From Amycolatopsis sp. WQ 127309 (GTDB lineage: Bacteria > Actinomycetota > Actinomycetes > Mycobacteriales > Pseudonocardiaceae): a stretch of DNA of 64,000 nt. Position numbers and translations under genes: made by a program. The notes beneath the pieces are model-generated. The model was not told the origin of the DNA, ran no database searches, and worked only from the letters and a program-made list of their open reading frames with translations. Location: NCBI RefSeq assembly GCF_023023025.1, contig NZ_CP095481.1:5035001-5099000 (forward strand), in the 5' to 3' direction. This document shows, in pieces, positions 1 through 11,268 of the stretch. Each line of letters opens with the position of its first letter. The stretch's first letter is position 1.

Positions 1-3119
<3,119 letters not shown>

Positions 3120-3198
3120 TACGAAGGTGTTACGCATCCACTCTACGGTTCTGAAACACCACACGACCCTCTTTTTGGGGGTGTGGGTGTTTGATAGT

Positions 3199-3316
3199 GT
3201 TTCGGTGGTTTTAGCGTCAGGGAAACGCCCGGTCCCATTCCGAACCCGGAAGCTAAGCTTGACAGCGCCGATGGTACTGCAACCGAAGGGTTGTGGGAGA
3301 GTAGGACACCGCCGAA
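3199..3316 (+). rRNA. rrf: 5S ribosomal RNA
   Basis: About 118 nt. The conserved 5S core CCCATTCCGAACCCGGAAG is at about 3234-3252 and the closing helix pairs TTCGGTGG with CCGCCGAA. It sits about 80 nt after the 23S 3' end, as in ordinary rrn operons, and is followed by a strong terminator. Ends are inferred from the terminal helix. Confidence 0.97.
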
Positions 3317-3326
3317 CATTTCGTTG

Positions 3327-3384
3327 AAGAGGGGCCTGGCCCGGTCGAGAACCACGGTTCTCCCGGGCCAGGCCCTCTTTTTAT
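3327..3384 (+). terminator. rrn operon terminator
   Basis: A long GC-rich hairpin pairs AAGAGGGGCCTGGCCCGG with CCGGGCCAGGCCCTCTT and is followed by a T run (CTCTTTTTAT). It lies right after 5S and should end rRNA transcription. Confidence 0.93.
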
Positions 3385-3452
3385 GCCCAAAACCAGCGCT
3401 GCCGGCACCGCGGGACCCGGTCGACCTCCAACCGTGTCGACCCTCCCCGTCA

Positions 3453-4109
3453 CACGTGCCGGCTTCTGAAGCACGTGTTGGTTGTCTGATCACGGGAGTC
3501 GGCTTTCCAGTCACGCGAGTTGACCCTTCAATCACGCGGGCCGGCGCTCTGCTCGCGTGGTGACCCGTGAATCACTGGTGTCGACCTTCTGATCACGGGT
3601 GCCGGCGCCTCAATCACGCGAGCAGACCGTCCGGGTACGCGAACCGACTGTCTAGGTACGCAAGCCGACCGTCGAAGTACGCGAGCCGACCGTTCGGGAC
3701 GTGAGCCGACTGTCCGAGTACGCGAACCGACCGGCTGGGTACGTGAGCTGACTGTTCGGGTACGTGAGCCGGCTCTTCGGGCGCGCGAGCTGCCCTCGCG
3801 CGGTGCGCGAGTTCCGGCCTCAATCACGCGAGATCCGTCCGGAGTCACGTGGATCCCGGCCGGCTCACGTGAGTCCGCCCGGGATCACGCGAGATCCGGC
3901 CACAGTCACGCGAGATCCGTGCGGGATCACGCGAGCTGCGGCTCCGATCACCCCGGCGCCCGGCGCCCGGTCTCACGCCCTCACGATCGAGTGATGCCCG
4001 CCGGATCACCGGTGATGCCCACCCAGTCACGAGAGATGCCCCGCGGATCACGTGAGATACCCCGCCAGTCACGGCTGAAGTCTCCCCGCACGCTGTCGAT
4101 GCCCTATCG
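3453..4109. repeat. Degenerate 21-bp tandem array, about 31 units
   Basis: Units begin with CACGCGAG or a variant (CACGTGAG, TACGCGAA, CACGGGAG). Read by eye, unit starts fall at 3453, 3472, 3491, 3512, 3533, 3554, 3573, 3594, 3615, 3636, 3657, 3678, 3698, 3719, 3740, 3761, 3782, 3804, 3825, 3846, 3866, 3886, 3907, 3928, 3949, 3974, 4007, 4028, 4049, 4070 and 4089. Most steps are exactly 21 bp, with a few of 19-22 and a slip near 3974-4007. Several units carry the palindromes TCACGTGA or CACGTG. Because 21 is a multiple of 3, all frames show seven-residue protein repeats, but I see no ribosome binding site or family, so I call it non-coding. A second array of the same unit is at 41614-41739. 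Confidence 0.85.
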
Positions 4110-4340
4110 GCTACGCTTGCGGCCTGTGTAGGTGTCGAGACGGCTACAACGGCTGCCATCCCTGGGTACGTGGCGGCCGGGAGCATCGTCCGGCTGGCTG
4201 GCTGGCTGGGTTCCGCGCTGACGACGGATCGACGGGTGATTGGGCGACTGAGTCCCGCTGCGGTGGCGGATCGCCGAGTGGCCGGCCGATAGGGTCTTGC
4301 GCCGGCGGTGGGATCCCTGGCTGCTGCTCGGCTGTAGCGA

Positions 4341-4610
4341 CTGGCTCACCTGGACTGGCCGTGAATAGGGCCCAACTCGGGCTACAGCGGCTGGCTCCCT
4401 GGACTCGCCGCGGCATTGTGCCTGACCTGAGTGCGGCAGCTGGCTCACCGGGCTGGCCGAGGACAGGACCTGACTCGGGTTGCAGCAGCTGGCTCATCGG
4501 GCTGGCCGACGATAGAGCCTGGCTCGGGCTACGGCTGCTGGCTTACGGACTCGTCGCGGATGGGGGCTACGACTGCTGGCTCACAAGACTTGTCGCGGGT
4601 GGAGGCCGCA
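4341..4610. repeat. Degenerate 49-bp tandem array
   Basis: The word CTGGCT(C/T) recurs at 4341, 4391, 4440, 4489, 4538 and 4576, giving steps of 50, 49, 49, 49 and 38. Surrounding words (GACTCGGG, GGGCTGGCCGA, GGGCTAC) recur in register. The unit differs from the 21-bp array just upstream. The stretch from 4110 to 4340 is GC-rich with short GGCTGGCTGGCTGG runs and no gene I can support. Confidence 0.7.
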
Positions 4611-4714
4611 GCGGCCTGGGTTACCGGACTTGGGCCGGATGGGGACTGAGTGGGACCCTGCGTGATCAGCGCCGTAGCTCTTGGGGCATGACTTGCGAAC
4701 TGGGCACAAAGAAA

Positions 4715-4742
4715 GGGGCCGGGAGCGAAAGCTCCCGGCCCC
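4715..4742 (-). terminator. Terminator of the L,D-transpeptidase gene
   Basis: A perfect 12-bp stem GGGGCCGGGAGC / GCTCCCGGCCCC encloses a tetraloop (GAAA on the plus strand, TTTC in the minus-strand transcript). On the minus strand the stem is followed by TTTCTTTG. It begins 18 bases after the stop codon of the gene read leftwards. Confidence 0.88.
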
Positions 4743-4759
4743 TGACCAGACAACCGCAG

Positions 4760-5971
4760 TTACTTCACCGCTGAGCCGGCTTGCCAGTCGGCCCAGGACT
4801 TGGACCAGTCGCCGTACAGGTCCCAGACTGGGAGCTGGGGGCCGCCCGAGTTGGTTACCTCTACTACGTCGCCCAGGCCCAGGTTCTGGAAGAACCACTG
4901 GGCGTTCGCCGCGTTCAGGTTGATGCAGCCGTGGGAGACGTTCGAGCTTCCCTGCTGGCCCACGCTGTTCGGGTTCTCGTGGACGAACTCGCCGTCGTTC
5001 GAAATGCGCTGTGAGAACTTCTCGTTGGAGCGGTACGCCTTCGGGTCGGGCGGGCAGACGCCGTACGTGCACGAGTCCATCGTGTAGTTGGCCTGCTTGT
5101 CCGAAATGATGTGCGCGCCCAAATGCGTCGGCGTCGCGTCCTTGCCCATCGAGATGGGCATGGCCTTCACCATGGCGCCGTTGTGGAAGATCTGCATCTG
5201 CTCGGTGTTCCCGTCCGCCTTCGCGATCCAGGAATCGTGCACCTTGTACGTCTCCGTACGATCCTCGGCACCGAAGACGCCGTTTCCGAAATCGACGCCG
5301 TAGATCTTCGCCGTGACCTTCAGTGTGGTGCCGGCCTTCCAGTACTCCTTCGGCCGGTAGTGGACGTTCGAATCGTCGATCCAGTACCAGCTGCCCTCCT
5401 GCTTCGGCGTCGACTCCACCGTGAGGGCCTTCTCGACGTCCGCCTTGTTCTTGACGGCGATCTTGCCGAAGCTGAAGACGATCGGCTGCCCCACACCGAC
5501 ACCCGTGCTCGCCACCGCGGACGGTGCCGGGATCAGGTTGGCGTTGGCCTGCTTCTTCGGGGCGATCGTGCTGATCTGGTTGTCCTGCTCGATCGGCTTC
5601 CCGTCGGTGCCCTGGGCGTGCGCGACGATCTTGTACGTCGCGCCGTAGCCGAGCGGTTCGCTGGACGTCCAGCTGAGGGAGTCCGTCGCCAGCTTGCCGG
5701 CCACCGGCTTCCCCTTCGCCGTGTTGGTCACCGTGACGTCGATGAGCTTCCCGTTGGCCGCCTTGACGACGACGGGGGTCGACGGGTTCACGTTGGCGCC
5801 GCCCGCCGGCTCGAACGTCACCGCCACCGGGGTCGCGGATGGCGCCTCGGATCCGGACGTCGGCGCCCCGCCGGTGGGCGAACCACCGTCGTCACCGGAC
5901 GAGCAAGCGGAAAGCAGCAGTGCTCCGGCGAGAATCCCGGCCACCGAAAGTAAAGTCTTCTTGGGGAGCAT
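4760..5971 (-). CDS. L,D-transpeptidase lipoprotein (YkuD family)
   Basis: A 403-residue exported enzyme expected to form 3-3 cross-links in peptidoglycan. The N-terminus MLPKKTLLSVAG... is a lipoprotein signal with lipobox LLLSAC (Cys about residue 22), followed by a Ser/Gly/Thr-rich linker. The middle holds Ig-like domains of the kind seen in mycobacterial LdtMt2. The C-terminal YkuD domain has the catalytic signature SHGCINL with Cys near residue 345. The start is the ATG at 5971, not an upstream in-frame codon, because only this choice puts the signal peptide at the terminus. It is monocistronic, with its own terminator, and is separated from the rRNA operon by the tandem arrays. The exact Ldt class is not assigned. 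Confidence 0.93.
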   Translation of the reverse strand: MLPKKTLLSVAGILAGALLLSACSSGDDGGSPTGGAPTSGSEAPSATPVAVTFEPAGGANVNPSTPVVVKAANGKLIDVTVTNTAKGKPVAGKLATDSLSWTSSEPLGYGATYKIVAHAQGTDGKPIEQDNQISTIAPKKQANANLIPAPSAVASTGVGVGQPIVFSFGKIAVKNKADVEKALTVESTPKQEGSWYWIDDSNVHYRPKEYWKAGTTLKVTAKIYGVDFGNGVFGAEDRTETYKVHDSWIAKADGNTEQMQIFHNGAMVKAMPISMGKDATPTHLGAHIISDKQANYTMDSCTYGVCPPDPKAYRSNEKFSQRISNDGEFVHENPNSVGQQGSSNVSHGCINLNAANAQWFFQNLGLGDVVEVTNSGGPQLPVWDLYGDWSKSWADWQAGSAVK

Positions 5972-6074
5972 ATTGTCTCTTTTTGGGAAATTGGGATCGG
6001 CGGGCATTACCATCAAAACTACGCGATAGCGATGACGTCCTTCCGACCGGATCGGTGCATCGTCGTGACGTGGA

Positions 6075-6944
6075 TCACGTGACGACCAGACCAGGGGCGC
6101 CGTAAAGCCCCGCACCGGACACCGAAATCCCGTCGAGGAACTCCCGCGCCGCGTCGTACGCCTCGGTGGCCAGCGCGTCCGTGTGACCGAAGTCCAGCGG
6201 GTTCACCCGTGCGGGTGCCGGCCCGGGGAGGTACACCACCGGTACCCGGGACGCCGCGAGCGGCGCCTCCAGCACGGCCTGGTTCCGCATGCTGATCATC
6301 GCGGTGAACATCATCACCTCGGCGAACGTCCGCGGCGCGCTCGGCAGCTTCCCGGGGAACGCGCAGTCGAACACCACCAGCGACTGCGCGCCCATCGCCA
6401 GCGCCTGCCGCATCGGGACGTTCGCGACGAGCCCGCCGTCGTAGAGCAACCGGCCTTCGAAGGACACCGGCGGGAAGATCCCCGGGATCGCGCAGCTAGC
6501 CAGCAGCGGCGTCAGCAGGGGGCCGGACCGGATCAGCAGCGGCTCGGCCGTGTCGACCTGCGTGGTGACGACGCCGAGCGGCAGCGCCAGGTCCTCGAAC
6601 CGGCGGCCGGCGCCGACATGCTCGTCGATGATCTTCGTCAGGCCGCGGTTGGTGAACAGGTGCGTCTTGCTCTGCGTCAGCGTCCGGACGCGGCTGAACA
6701 CGCCGCCGGGGAACGCCTCGTCCCGCGTCATGTGCGCCCAGATGCCGCGCAGCCGCTCGATCGGGTCGTCGCGGGTCAGGGCCAGTACGGCCGCGTTGAG
6801 CGAGCCGACCGACGTGCCGACCGCCAGGTCCGGGGTGATCCCGGCCTCGGCGACCGCGCGCAGCATGCCGACCTGCATCGCGCCGAGACTGCCGCCACCA
6901 CCGAGGACGAAGCCGATCGGCCGGGGAAGATCCGCGAAACTCAT
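6075..6944 (-). CDS. Patatin-like phospholipase
   Basis: A 289-residue serine lipase or acyl hydrolase of the patatin (RssA-like) family. It has the glycine-rich oxyanion motif GGGGSLGAMQ near residue 15, the nucleophile elbow GTSVGS, and the DGG motif (LYDGGLVAN) that supplies the catalytic Asp of the Ser-Asp dyad. No signal peptide is seen, so it is probably cytosolic. The ATG at 6944 is chosen because it starts just before the first beta strand (PIGFVLGGGG). It is divergent from the LysR gene at 7015 with a 70-bp shared control region, so regulation by that LysR protein is plausible but unproven. The substrate is unknown. Confidence 0.9.
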   Translation of the reverse strand: MSFADLPRPIGFVLGGGGSLGAMQVGMLRAVAEAGITPDLAVGTSVGSLNAAVLALTRDDPIERLRGIWAHMTRDEAFPGGVFSRVRTLTQSKTHLFTNRGLTKIIDEHVGAGRRFEDLALPLGVVTTQVDTAEPLLIRSGPLLTPLLASCAIPGIFPPVSFEGRLLYDGGLVANVPMRQALAMGAQSLVVFDCAFPGKLPSAPRTFAEVMMFTAMISMRNQAVLEAPLAASRVPVVYLPGPAPARVNPLDFGHTDALATEAYDAAREFLDGISVSGAGLYGAPGLVVT

Positions 6945-7014
6945 ACCGCCGAATGTAGTAAGCCCGACTTTCGCAGGTCGTGCCGGCCGTGAAGCCGGCG
7001 TTAACCTGCTGGAC

Positions 7015-7980
7015 GTGGCCGAGCTGGAACTGCGCCATCTCCGGGCCGTCCGCGCCGTCGCCGACGGCGGCAGTGTGAGCCGCGCGGCCACCGTGCTGGG
7101 CGTCAGCCAGCCTGCCCTCACCGCCCAGCTCAAGCGCATCGAACGCATCCTCGGCGGCGACCTGTTCGTCCGCGAGCCCAGCGGCGTGCGCCCGACCGAG
7201 CTCGGCCGGTTCGTGCTCGCCCGCGCCGACGCCCTGCTGTCCGACATGCAGGCCCTCGTCGCGACCGCGCGGAGCCACGGCGAAGGCGTCGCGGAGACGC
7301 TGAAGGTCGGGTACGTGCCGCTGCTCATCATCGGCCGGTTCATCGAAGAGCTGGGGAAGACGCTCGACGTTCAGACGTACGCCGAACCGGCGTCGCTGAC
7401 CCTGCTGAAGCTGCTCTCGACCGGCCGGGTGGACGTCGCGCTGCTCGAACGGTTCGACGGCACCGAGCCGCACCACTACGCCGGGCTGACCGTGCGGACG
7501 CTGGCCACCGAGCCGATCTTCGTCGGGATCGCGCAGGGCCACCCGGCCATCCGCGGCGGCGTCGTCGACCTCGCCGATCTGGCCGGCGTCGACTGGATCC
7601 TGCCGCCACCGCACGAGAACTGCGTGCGCGTGCGGTTCCTGCAGGCCTGCGCGGCCGCCGGGTTCACGCCGCGGGTGCGGCACTTCACGTCCGAGGCGGG
7701 CACCGCGGGGACGCTGATCGCGCAGGGGGCGGTGTGCCTCGCGCAGGCCGCGTCCGCTCCGCCGCCCGGGCTGCTCGCGCTGCCGCTCGCGGGGGACCCG
7801 CTGTGGACCACGCTGCTGTTCGCGACCCGGGAGGACGACGCCCGCACGCCGGCGACCGACGAGGTGTTCCGCTGCGCCGAGGTCGCGTACGTGGCGTCGC
7901 GGCAGCGGAACCCGCACTTCGCGCGGTGGTGCCGCCAGCATCCGGAGGAACCGGGCGAACGGTTGGTCTCCGCCCGATAG
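7015..7980 (+). CDS. LysR-family transcriptional regulator
   Basis: 321 residues. The N-terminal winged helix-turn-helix (LRHLRAVRAVADGGSVSRAA, then VLGVSQPALTAQLKRIE) is classic LysR. The rest is a periplasmic-binding-protein-like effector domain (MLKVGYVPLL-type strand at about residue 100, then GRVDVALLERFD). The GTG at 7015 is used because it precedes the conserved LELRHLRAV start; further upstream the frame overlaps the divergent lipase gene. LysR proteins commonly control the divergent neighbour, here the patatin-like lipase. The inducer is unknown. Confidence 0.9.
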   Translation: MAELELRHLRAVRAVADGGSVSRAATVLGVSQPALTAQLKRIERILGGDLFVREPSGVRPTELGRFVLARADALLSDMQALVATARSHGEGVAETLKVGYVPLLIIGRFIEELGKTLDVQTYAEPASLTLLKLLSTGRVDVALLERFDGTEPHHYAGLTVRTLATEPIFVGIAQGHPAIRGGVVDLADLAGVDWILPPPHENCVRVRFLQACAAAGFTPRVRHFTSEAGTAGTLIAQGAVCLAQAASAPPPGLLALPLAGDPLWTTLLFATREDDARTPATDEVFRCAEVAYVASRQRNPHFARWCRQHPEEPGERLVSAR

Positions 7981-8079
7981 GCGGCATAACGCCGGTGTTA
8001 TCCCCGCTGGGATTACTGCCCGGCGCGGCAACGGGAGACGCTCACGAAGTCCCCACCTGTTGCCGACAAGGAGCAACGA

Positions 8080-8646
8080 ATGCACCTCAGACGATCACTG
8101 GCGATCGGCGTGCTGTGCGTCGCGCTGGCCGGCTTGTTCTCCCCGCCCGCGACGGCCGCCCCGCGGGCCGCCACCACCCTGGCCATCAGCCAGCTCGTCC
8201 AGGAACAGAACCAGTGGTGCTGGGCCGCGAGCGGCCTGACCATCGCGCGGTTCCTGGGCTACGGCTCGAGCGTCAGCCAGAACACGTTCTGCGACTACTC
8301 CCGCGGCTACCCGGCCGGTTCGCAGTGCCCCAACCAGGCCGGCGAGCTGACGTACGTGCAGCGCGGCTACCAGGCGCTCGGGCTGCGGCCCGGCACCGTG
8401 ACCAGCGCGCTGAGCTTCGCGTCCGTGCAGAGCGAGATCACCGCGCGGCGCCCGGTCGAGACGGGCATCTACTGGACGGCCGGCGGCGGCCACGCCCAGG
8501 TGATCTACGGCTACGACGCGAGCGGGCTCGTCTACTACGGCGACCCGTGGCCGAGCAGCCAGCGCTACAGCGCGATGGCGCACTCGAGCTACGTCCGCAA
8601 CGGGCAGTTCCAGTGGGCCCAGTCCCTCTACCGGATCGGGGCGTGA
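8080..8646 (+). CDS. Secreted papain-like cysteine peptidase (C70/AvrRpt2-like)
   Basis: 188 residues with a Sec signal peptide (MHLRRSLAIGVLCVALAGLF, cleavage near ATAAPRA). The motif QEQNQWCWAA carries the catalytic Cys, GGGHAQVIYGYD the His, and the polar residue is in the YGDPWP segment, as in the papain-like C70/C39-like families. A clear AAGGAG lies about 8 bases before the ATG. The stop is one base before the ATG of the next gene, so the pair is probably co-translated. Exported enzymes of this fold act on extracellular proteins or peptides; the target is unknown. Confidence 0.85.
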   Translation: MHLRRSLAIGVLCVALAGLFSPPATAAPRAATTLAISQLVQEQNQWCWAASGLTIARFLGYGSSVSQNTFCDYSRGYPAGSQCPNQAGELTYVQRGYQALGLRPGTVTSALSFASVQSEITARRPVETGIYWTAGGGHAQVIYGYDASGLVYYGDPWPSSQRYSAMAHSSYVRNGQFQWAQSLYRIGA

Positions 8647-8647
8647 C

Positions 8648-9418
8648 ATGAACCTCTACCGCGGACTCGTCACCCTCCTCGCCGGCTCCGCCCTGGTGCT
8701 CGGCTTCGGCGGCACGGCTTCGGCTTCGGAACCGTCCGGCACCGACGTCACGGCGGCCAAGCAGGTGCTCGCTTCGGCGGACACGACGGCGAAGCTGTCG
8801 TCGTTCTTCGGCCAGCTCGACCAGCGTTCCGGCGTCGCGCGGGCCGACGCGGAGCAGGCGCCGCGCGTCACCGGTGAGCCGTTGCGCGTCTACTCGCTCG
8901 ACCCCGCGTTCGTCGCCGGGACGCCGGACGCGCGGCCGGCGGCGTTCGCGTACTTCGCCGTGCGGACGCAGGCGTCGACGGGCCGGCAGGCGACGGTCTG
9001 GCTCACCCCCGAGGCTTCGGGCTGGGCGGCGACCAACTTCACCACCGGCACCGAGGAGGTGACCTACCCGGCGCAGGCGGGCGCGGACGTCGTGTTCACC
9101 GAGCCGCAGGTCAACGCCTGGTACCGGATCCGCGACGGCCGCGTGCTGCCGCTCAACGACCCGGCCCGCTCACGGGTCGGCGACGGCGTCGCGGTGCCGG
9201 CGTACCAGCAGCTGGTGCACCGGTTGTACGGCGACAAGCTGCCCGGTTCGGCGTACCGGGCGCAGGGCAAGCTCGGCGGCTACGACCTCGCCGCCACCCC
9301 CGTTCCGGCGCCGTCCGTGCCGGGCACCGGTTCCTGGCCGTTCGTCGCCGGTGGGGCGCTGTTGGCGCTCGGCTTGATCGGCTGGGCCACCGGCAAGGCG
9401 ACGCGCGCCCGTCGCTGA
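8648..9418 (+). CDS. Secreted, C-terminally membrane-anchored protein of unknown function
   Basis: 256 residues. It has a signal peptide (about residues 1-26, ending GGTASASE), an extracytoplasmic body rich in Ala, Thr and aromatic residues, a Pro/Val linker (ATPVPAPSVPGTGSW), one C-terminal membrane helix (FVAGGALLALGLIGWATG) and a basic tail KATRARR. That tail arrangement anchors the protein outside the membrane; no LPxTG sorting motif is present. I do not recognise the domain. It follows the C70-like peptidase after one base, so it may be its substrate, inhibitor or docking partner. This is inferred from gene order only. Confidence 0.75.
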   Translation: MNLYRGLVTLLAGSALVLGFGGTASASEPSGTDVTAAKQVLASADTTAKLSSFFGQLDQRSGVARADAEQAPRVTGEPLRVYSLDPAFVAGTPDARPAAFAYFAVRTQASTGRQATVWLTPEASGWAATNFTTGTEEVTYPAQAGADVVFTEPQVNAWYRIRDGRVLPLNDPARSRVGDGVAVPAYQQLVHRLYGDKLPGSAYRAQGKLGGYDLAATPVPAPSVPGTGSWPFVAGGALLALGLIGWATGKATRARR

Positions 9419-9424
9419 CGCCGG

Positions 9425-9458
9425 GAGGGTGCGGCCTGGCGTCTCCGGCCGCACCCTC
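9425..9458. terminator. Hairpin terminator after the peptidase operon
   Basis: A perfect 12-bp stem GAGGGTGCGGCC / GGCCGCACCCTC with a 10-base loop starts 6 bases after the stop of the membrane-anchored protein. No long T run follows. Confidence 0.75.
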
Positions 9459-9477
9459 GTGGACCCGGCTCTCGCGC

Positions 9478-9527
9478 CGTGAGGGGCACCTTCAGGGCGT
9501 TAAAGGCCGTGAGGGGCACCTTCAGGG
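9478..9527. repeat. Direct repeat GTGAGGGGCACCTTCAGGG, two copies
   Basis: CGTGAGGGGCACCTTCAGGG occurs at 9478-9497 and 9508-9527, 30 bp apart. It lies between convergent genes. It resembles the arms of the hairpin repeats elsewhere in the window (CGTGAAGG... type) but here both copies face the same way, so no hairpin forms. Confidence 0.85.
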
Positions 9528-9536
9528 CTTTCCGCG

Positions 9537-10193
9537 TCAGGGAACGCGCTCGGACTCCGGTTCGGCGGCCGCGAGCGTTTTGCGCTTCTTCAAGCGCAGC
9601 AAGAAGAACACCGCGACCGCCGCCAGCACGCCGATCACGATCAAGCCGCCCGTGTTCAACGCGCCTTCGATGCGCTTCGCCGCTTCGCCCAGGGCGGCGC
9701 CGATGCTGATGTGGACCAGCGACCAGCAGAACGCGCCCGCCGCGGCCGCGGGCAGGAACCGGCGGAACGGCAGGCCCGACGTCCCCGCCGCGGCCGGCGT
9801 CAGCGTGCGGATCACCGGCAGGAACCTCGCGAAGAACACCGCCCACGCGCCCCGGCGTTCCAGGACCGACGTCGCCTTGTCCCAGGCTTCGAGGCCGTAC
9901 TTGCGGATCAGCTTGGTCTCGCGCAGCCGGGGTCCGAAGCGGCGGCCGATGACGTAGCCGAGGGCGTCGCCCGCCGTCGCGCACAGCGTGACGACCGTCC
10001 ACAGTGCCAGGAAGCGGGCGACCGTGTTCGCCGTCGTCGCGGCGATGAGCAGGCCGGATTCGCCCGGGGCCAGGAAACCCAGGCCGATCGTGCACTCGGC
10101 GAACACCAGCCCGCCGGTCGCCGCGACGAGCCCCGGTTCCGGGAGTCCTTGCAACCAGCTGAGGAGATCCGAAACCAGGGCCATGCGCGCCAC
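9537..10193 (-). CDS. DedA/SNARE-associated family membrane protein
   Basis: 218 residues with several membrane helices. The family core is visible: FLAPGESGLLIAA, GDALGYVIGRRFG and the FFARFLPVIRTLTPAAAG segment (the conserved R-x-(I/L)P...G region of DedA proteins). DedA proteins move lipids such as undecaprenyl phosphate across the membrane or support membrane homeostasis; the substrate here is unknown. The GTG at 10193 is favoured over the ATG at 10184 because AAAGGA sits 8 bases before it. The C-terminus is a basic, Glu-rich cytosolic tail. Confidence 0.88.
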   Translation of the reverse strand: MARMALVSDLLSWLQGLPEPGLVAATGGLVFAECTIGLGFLAPGESGLLIAATTANTVARFLALWTVVTLCATAGDALGYVIGRRFGPRLRETKLIRKYGLEAWDKATSVLERRGAWAVFFARFLPVIRTLTPAAAGTSGLPFRRFLPAAAAGAFCWSLVHISIGAALGEAAKRIEGALNTGGLIVIGVLAAVAVFFLLRLKKRKTLAAAEPESERVP

Positions 10194-10229
10194 TTTACCG
10201 ATCCTTTAAGGTCGGTGGTGTGGCGTCGG

Positions 10230-11231
10230 TCACCGCGCCAGCAGCGACGCGGCTTCCTGGGCGGCGGGGCCTTCGACCGCGAGGTGCTGCAGGTTATCCG
10301 GCAGGACCTCGCCGCGGTGGGCCTTCGTCTGGGCGTAAAGACGTCCCGCGCGGTACGACGAGCGCACGAGCGGACCGGCCATGACACCGGCGAAGCCCAT
10401 CGCTTCGGCGGCGTTCGAGTGCTCGACGAACTCCTCCGGCTTGACCCACCGGTCGACCGGGTGGTGGCGCGGGGAGGGGCGCAGGTACTGCGTGATCGTC
10501 AGGATCTCGCACCCGGCGTCGACCAGGTCCTGCATCGCCGGAGCGACCTCGTCGGGCGTCTCGCCCATGCCGAGGATCAGGTTCGACTTCGTCACCAGAC
10601 CCGCTTCGCGCGCGGCCGTGATGACGTCCAGGGAACGCGCGTAGCGGAAGCCAGGACGGATGCGCTTGAAGATCCGCGGCACCGTCTCGACGTTGTGCGC
10701 CAGCACCTCCGGACGCGACCCGAAGACCTCGGCCAGCTGCTCCGGGTCCGCGTTGAAGTCCGGGATCAGCAGCTCGACACCGGTACCGGGGTTCATCGAG
10801 TGGATCTGACGCACTGTTTCGGCGTACAGCCAGGCCCCACCATCGGCCAGGTCGTCACGAGCCACGCCGGTGATCGTCGAGTAGCGCAGGCCCATGGCCT
10901 GGACGGACTCCGCGACCTTCCGCGGCTCCGTCCGGTCCAGCTCGGCGGGCTTACCCGTGTCGATCTGACAGAAATCGCACCGGCGCGTGCACTGGTCTCC
11001 GCCGATGAGGAACGTCGCCTCCCGGTCTTCCCAGCACTCGTAGATGTTGGGACAGCCCGCTTCTTCACACACGGTGTGCAGACCTTCGCGGCGCACCAAG
11101 CCCTTCAGCTCGGTGAACTCCGGCCCCATCCGCACCCGCGTCTTGATCCACGGCGGCTTCTTCTCGATCGGCGTCTCGCTGTTGCGGACTTCGAGACGCA
11201 GCAGCTTCCGGCCTTCAGGCGCAGCACTCAC
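10230..11231 (-). CDS. lipA: Lipoyl synthase
   Basis: 333 residues. This radical-SAM enzyme inserts two sulfurs into octanoyl groups on lipoyl domains. The auxiliary cluster motif [12 protein letters not shown] and the radical-SAM motif CTRRCDFC are both intact, and the C-terminal RSSY that ligates the auxiliary cluster is present. Length is normal. The start is a GTG at 11231. It works with LipB at 14515-15258 and modifies the E2 protein at 16962-18731. In M. tuberculosis lipA directly follows lipB; here four other genes stand between them. Confidence 0.97.
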   Translation of the reverse strand: MSAAPEGRKLLRLEVRNSETPIEKKPPWIKTRVRMGPEFTELKGLVRREGLHTVCEEAGCPNIYECWEDREATFLIGGDQCTRRCDFCQIDTGKPAELDRTEPRKVAESVQAMGLRYSTITGVARDDLADGGAWLYAETVRQIHSMNPGTGVELLIPDFNADPEQLAEVFGSRPEVLAHNVETVPRIFKRIRPGFRYARSLDVITAAREAGLVTKSNLILGMGETPDEVAPAMQDLVDAGCEILTITQYLRPSPRHHPVDRWVKPEEFVEHSNAAEAMGFAGVMAGPLVRSSYRAGRLYAQTKAHRGEVLPDNLQHLAVEGPAAQEAASLLAR

Positions 11232-11268
11232 GGGATCAAGCGTACGCCCGCCGCGTGGGCCGTTCCGC

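Noticed and set aside
3453..4109. CRISPR array
   Set aside because: Units are contiguous with no spacers of unrelated sequence, unit length is 21 bp and there are no cas genes.
3528..4186. Arg/Ser-rich frames with seven-residue repeats (for example RVPGRSARV-like repeats)
   Set aside because: A 21-bp repeat gives a seven-residue protein repeat in every frame. No ribosome site, no family, and several frames show it at once.
4361..4774. A 137-codon plus-strand frame with Trp/Gly/Leu repeats
   Set aside because: It reads through the 49-bp array and into the LDT terminator; no start signal or family.
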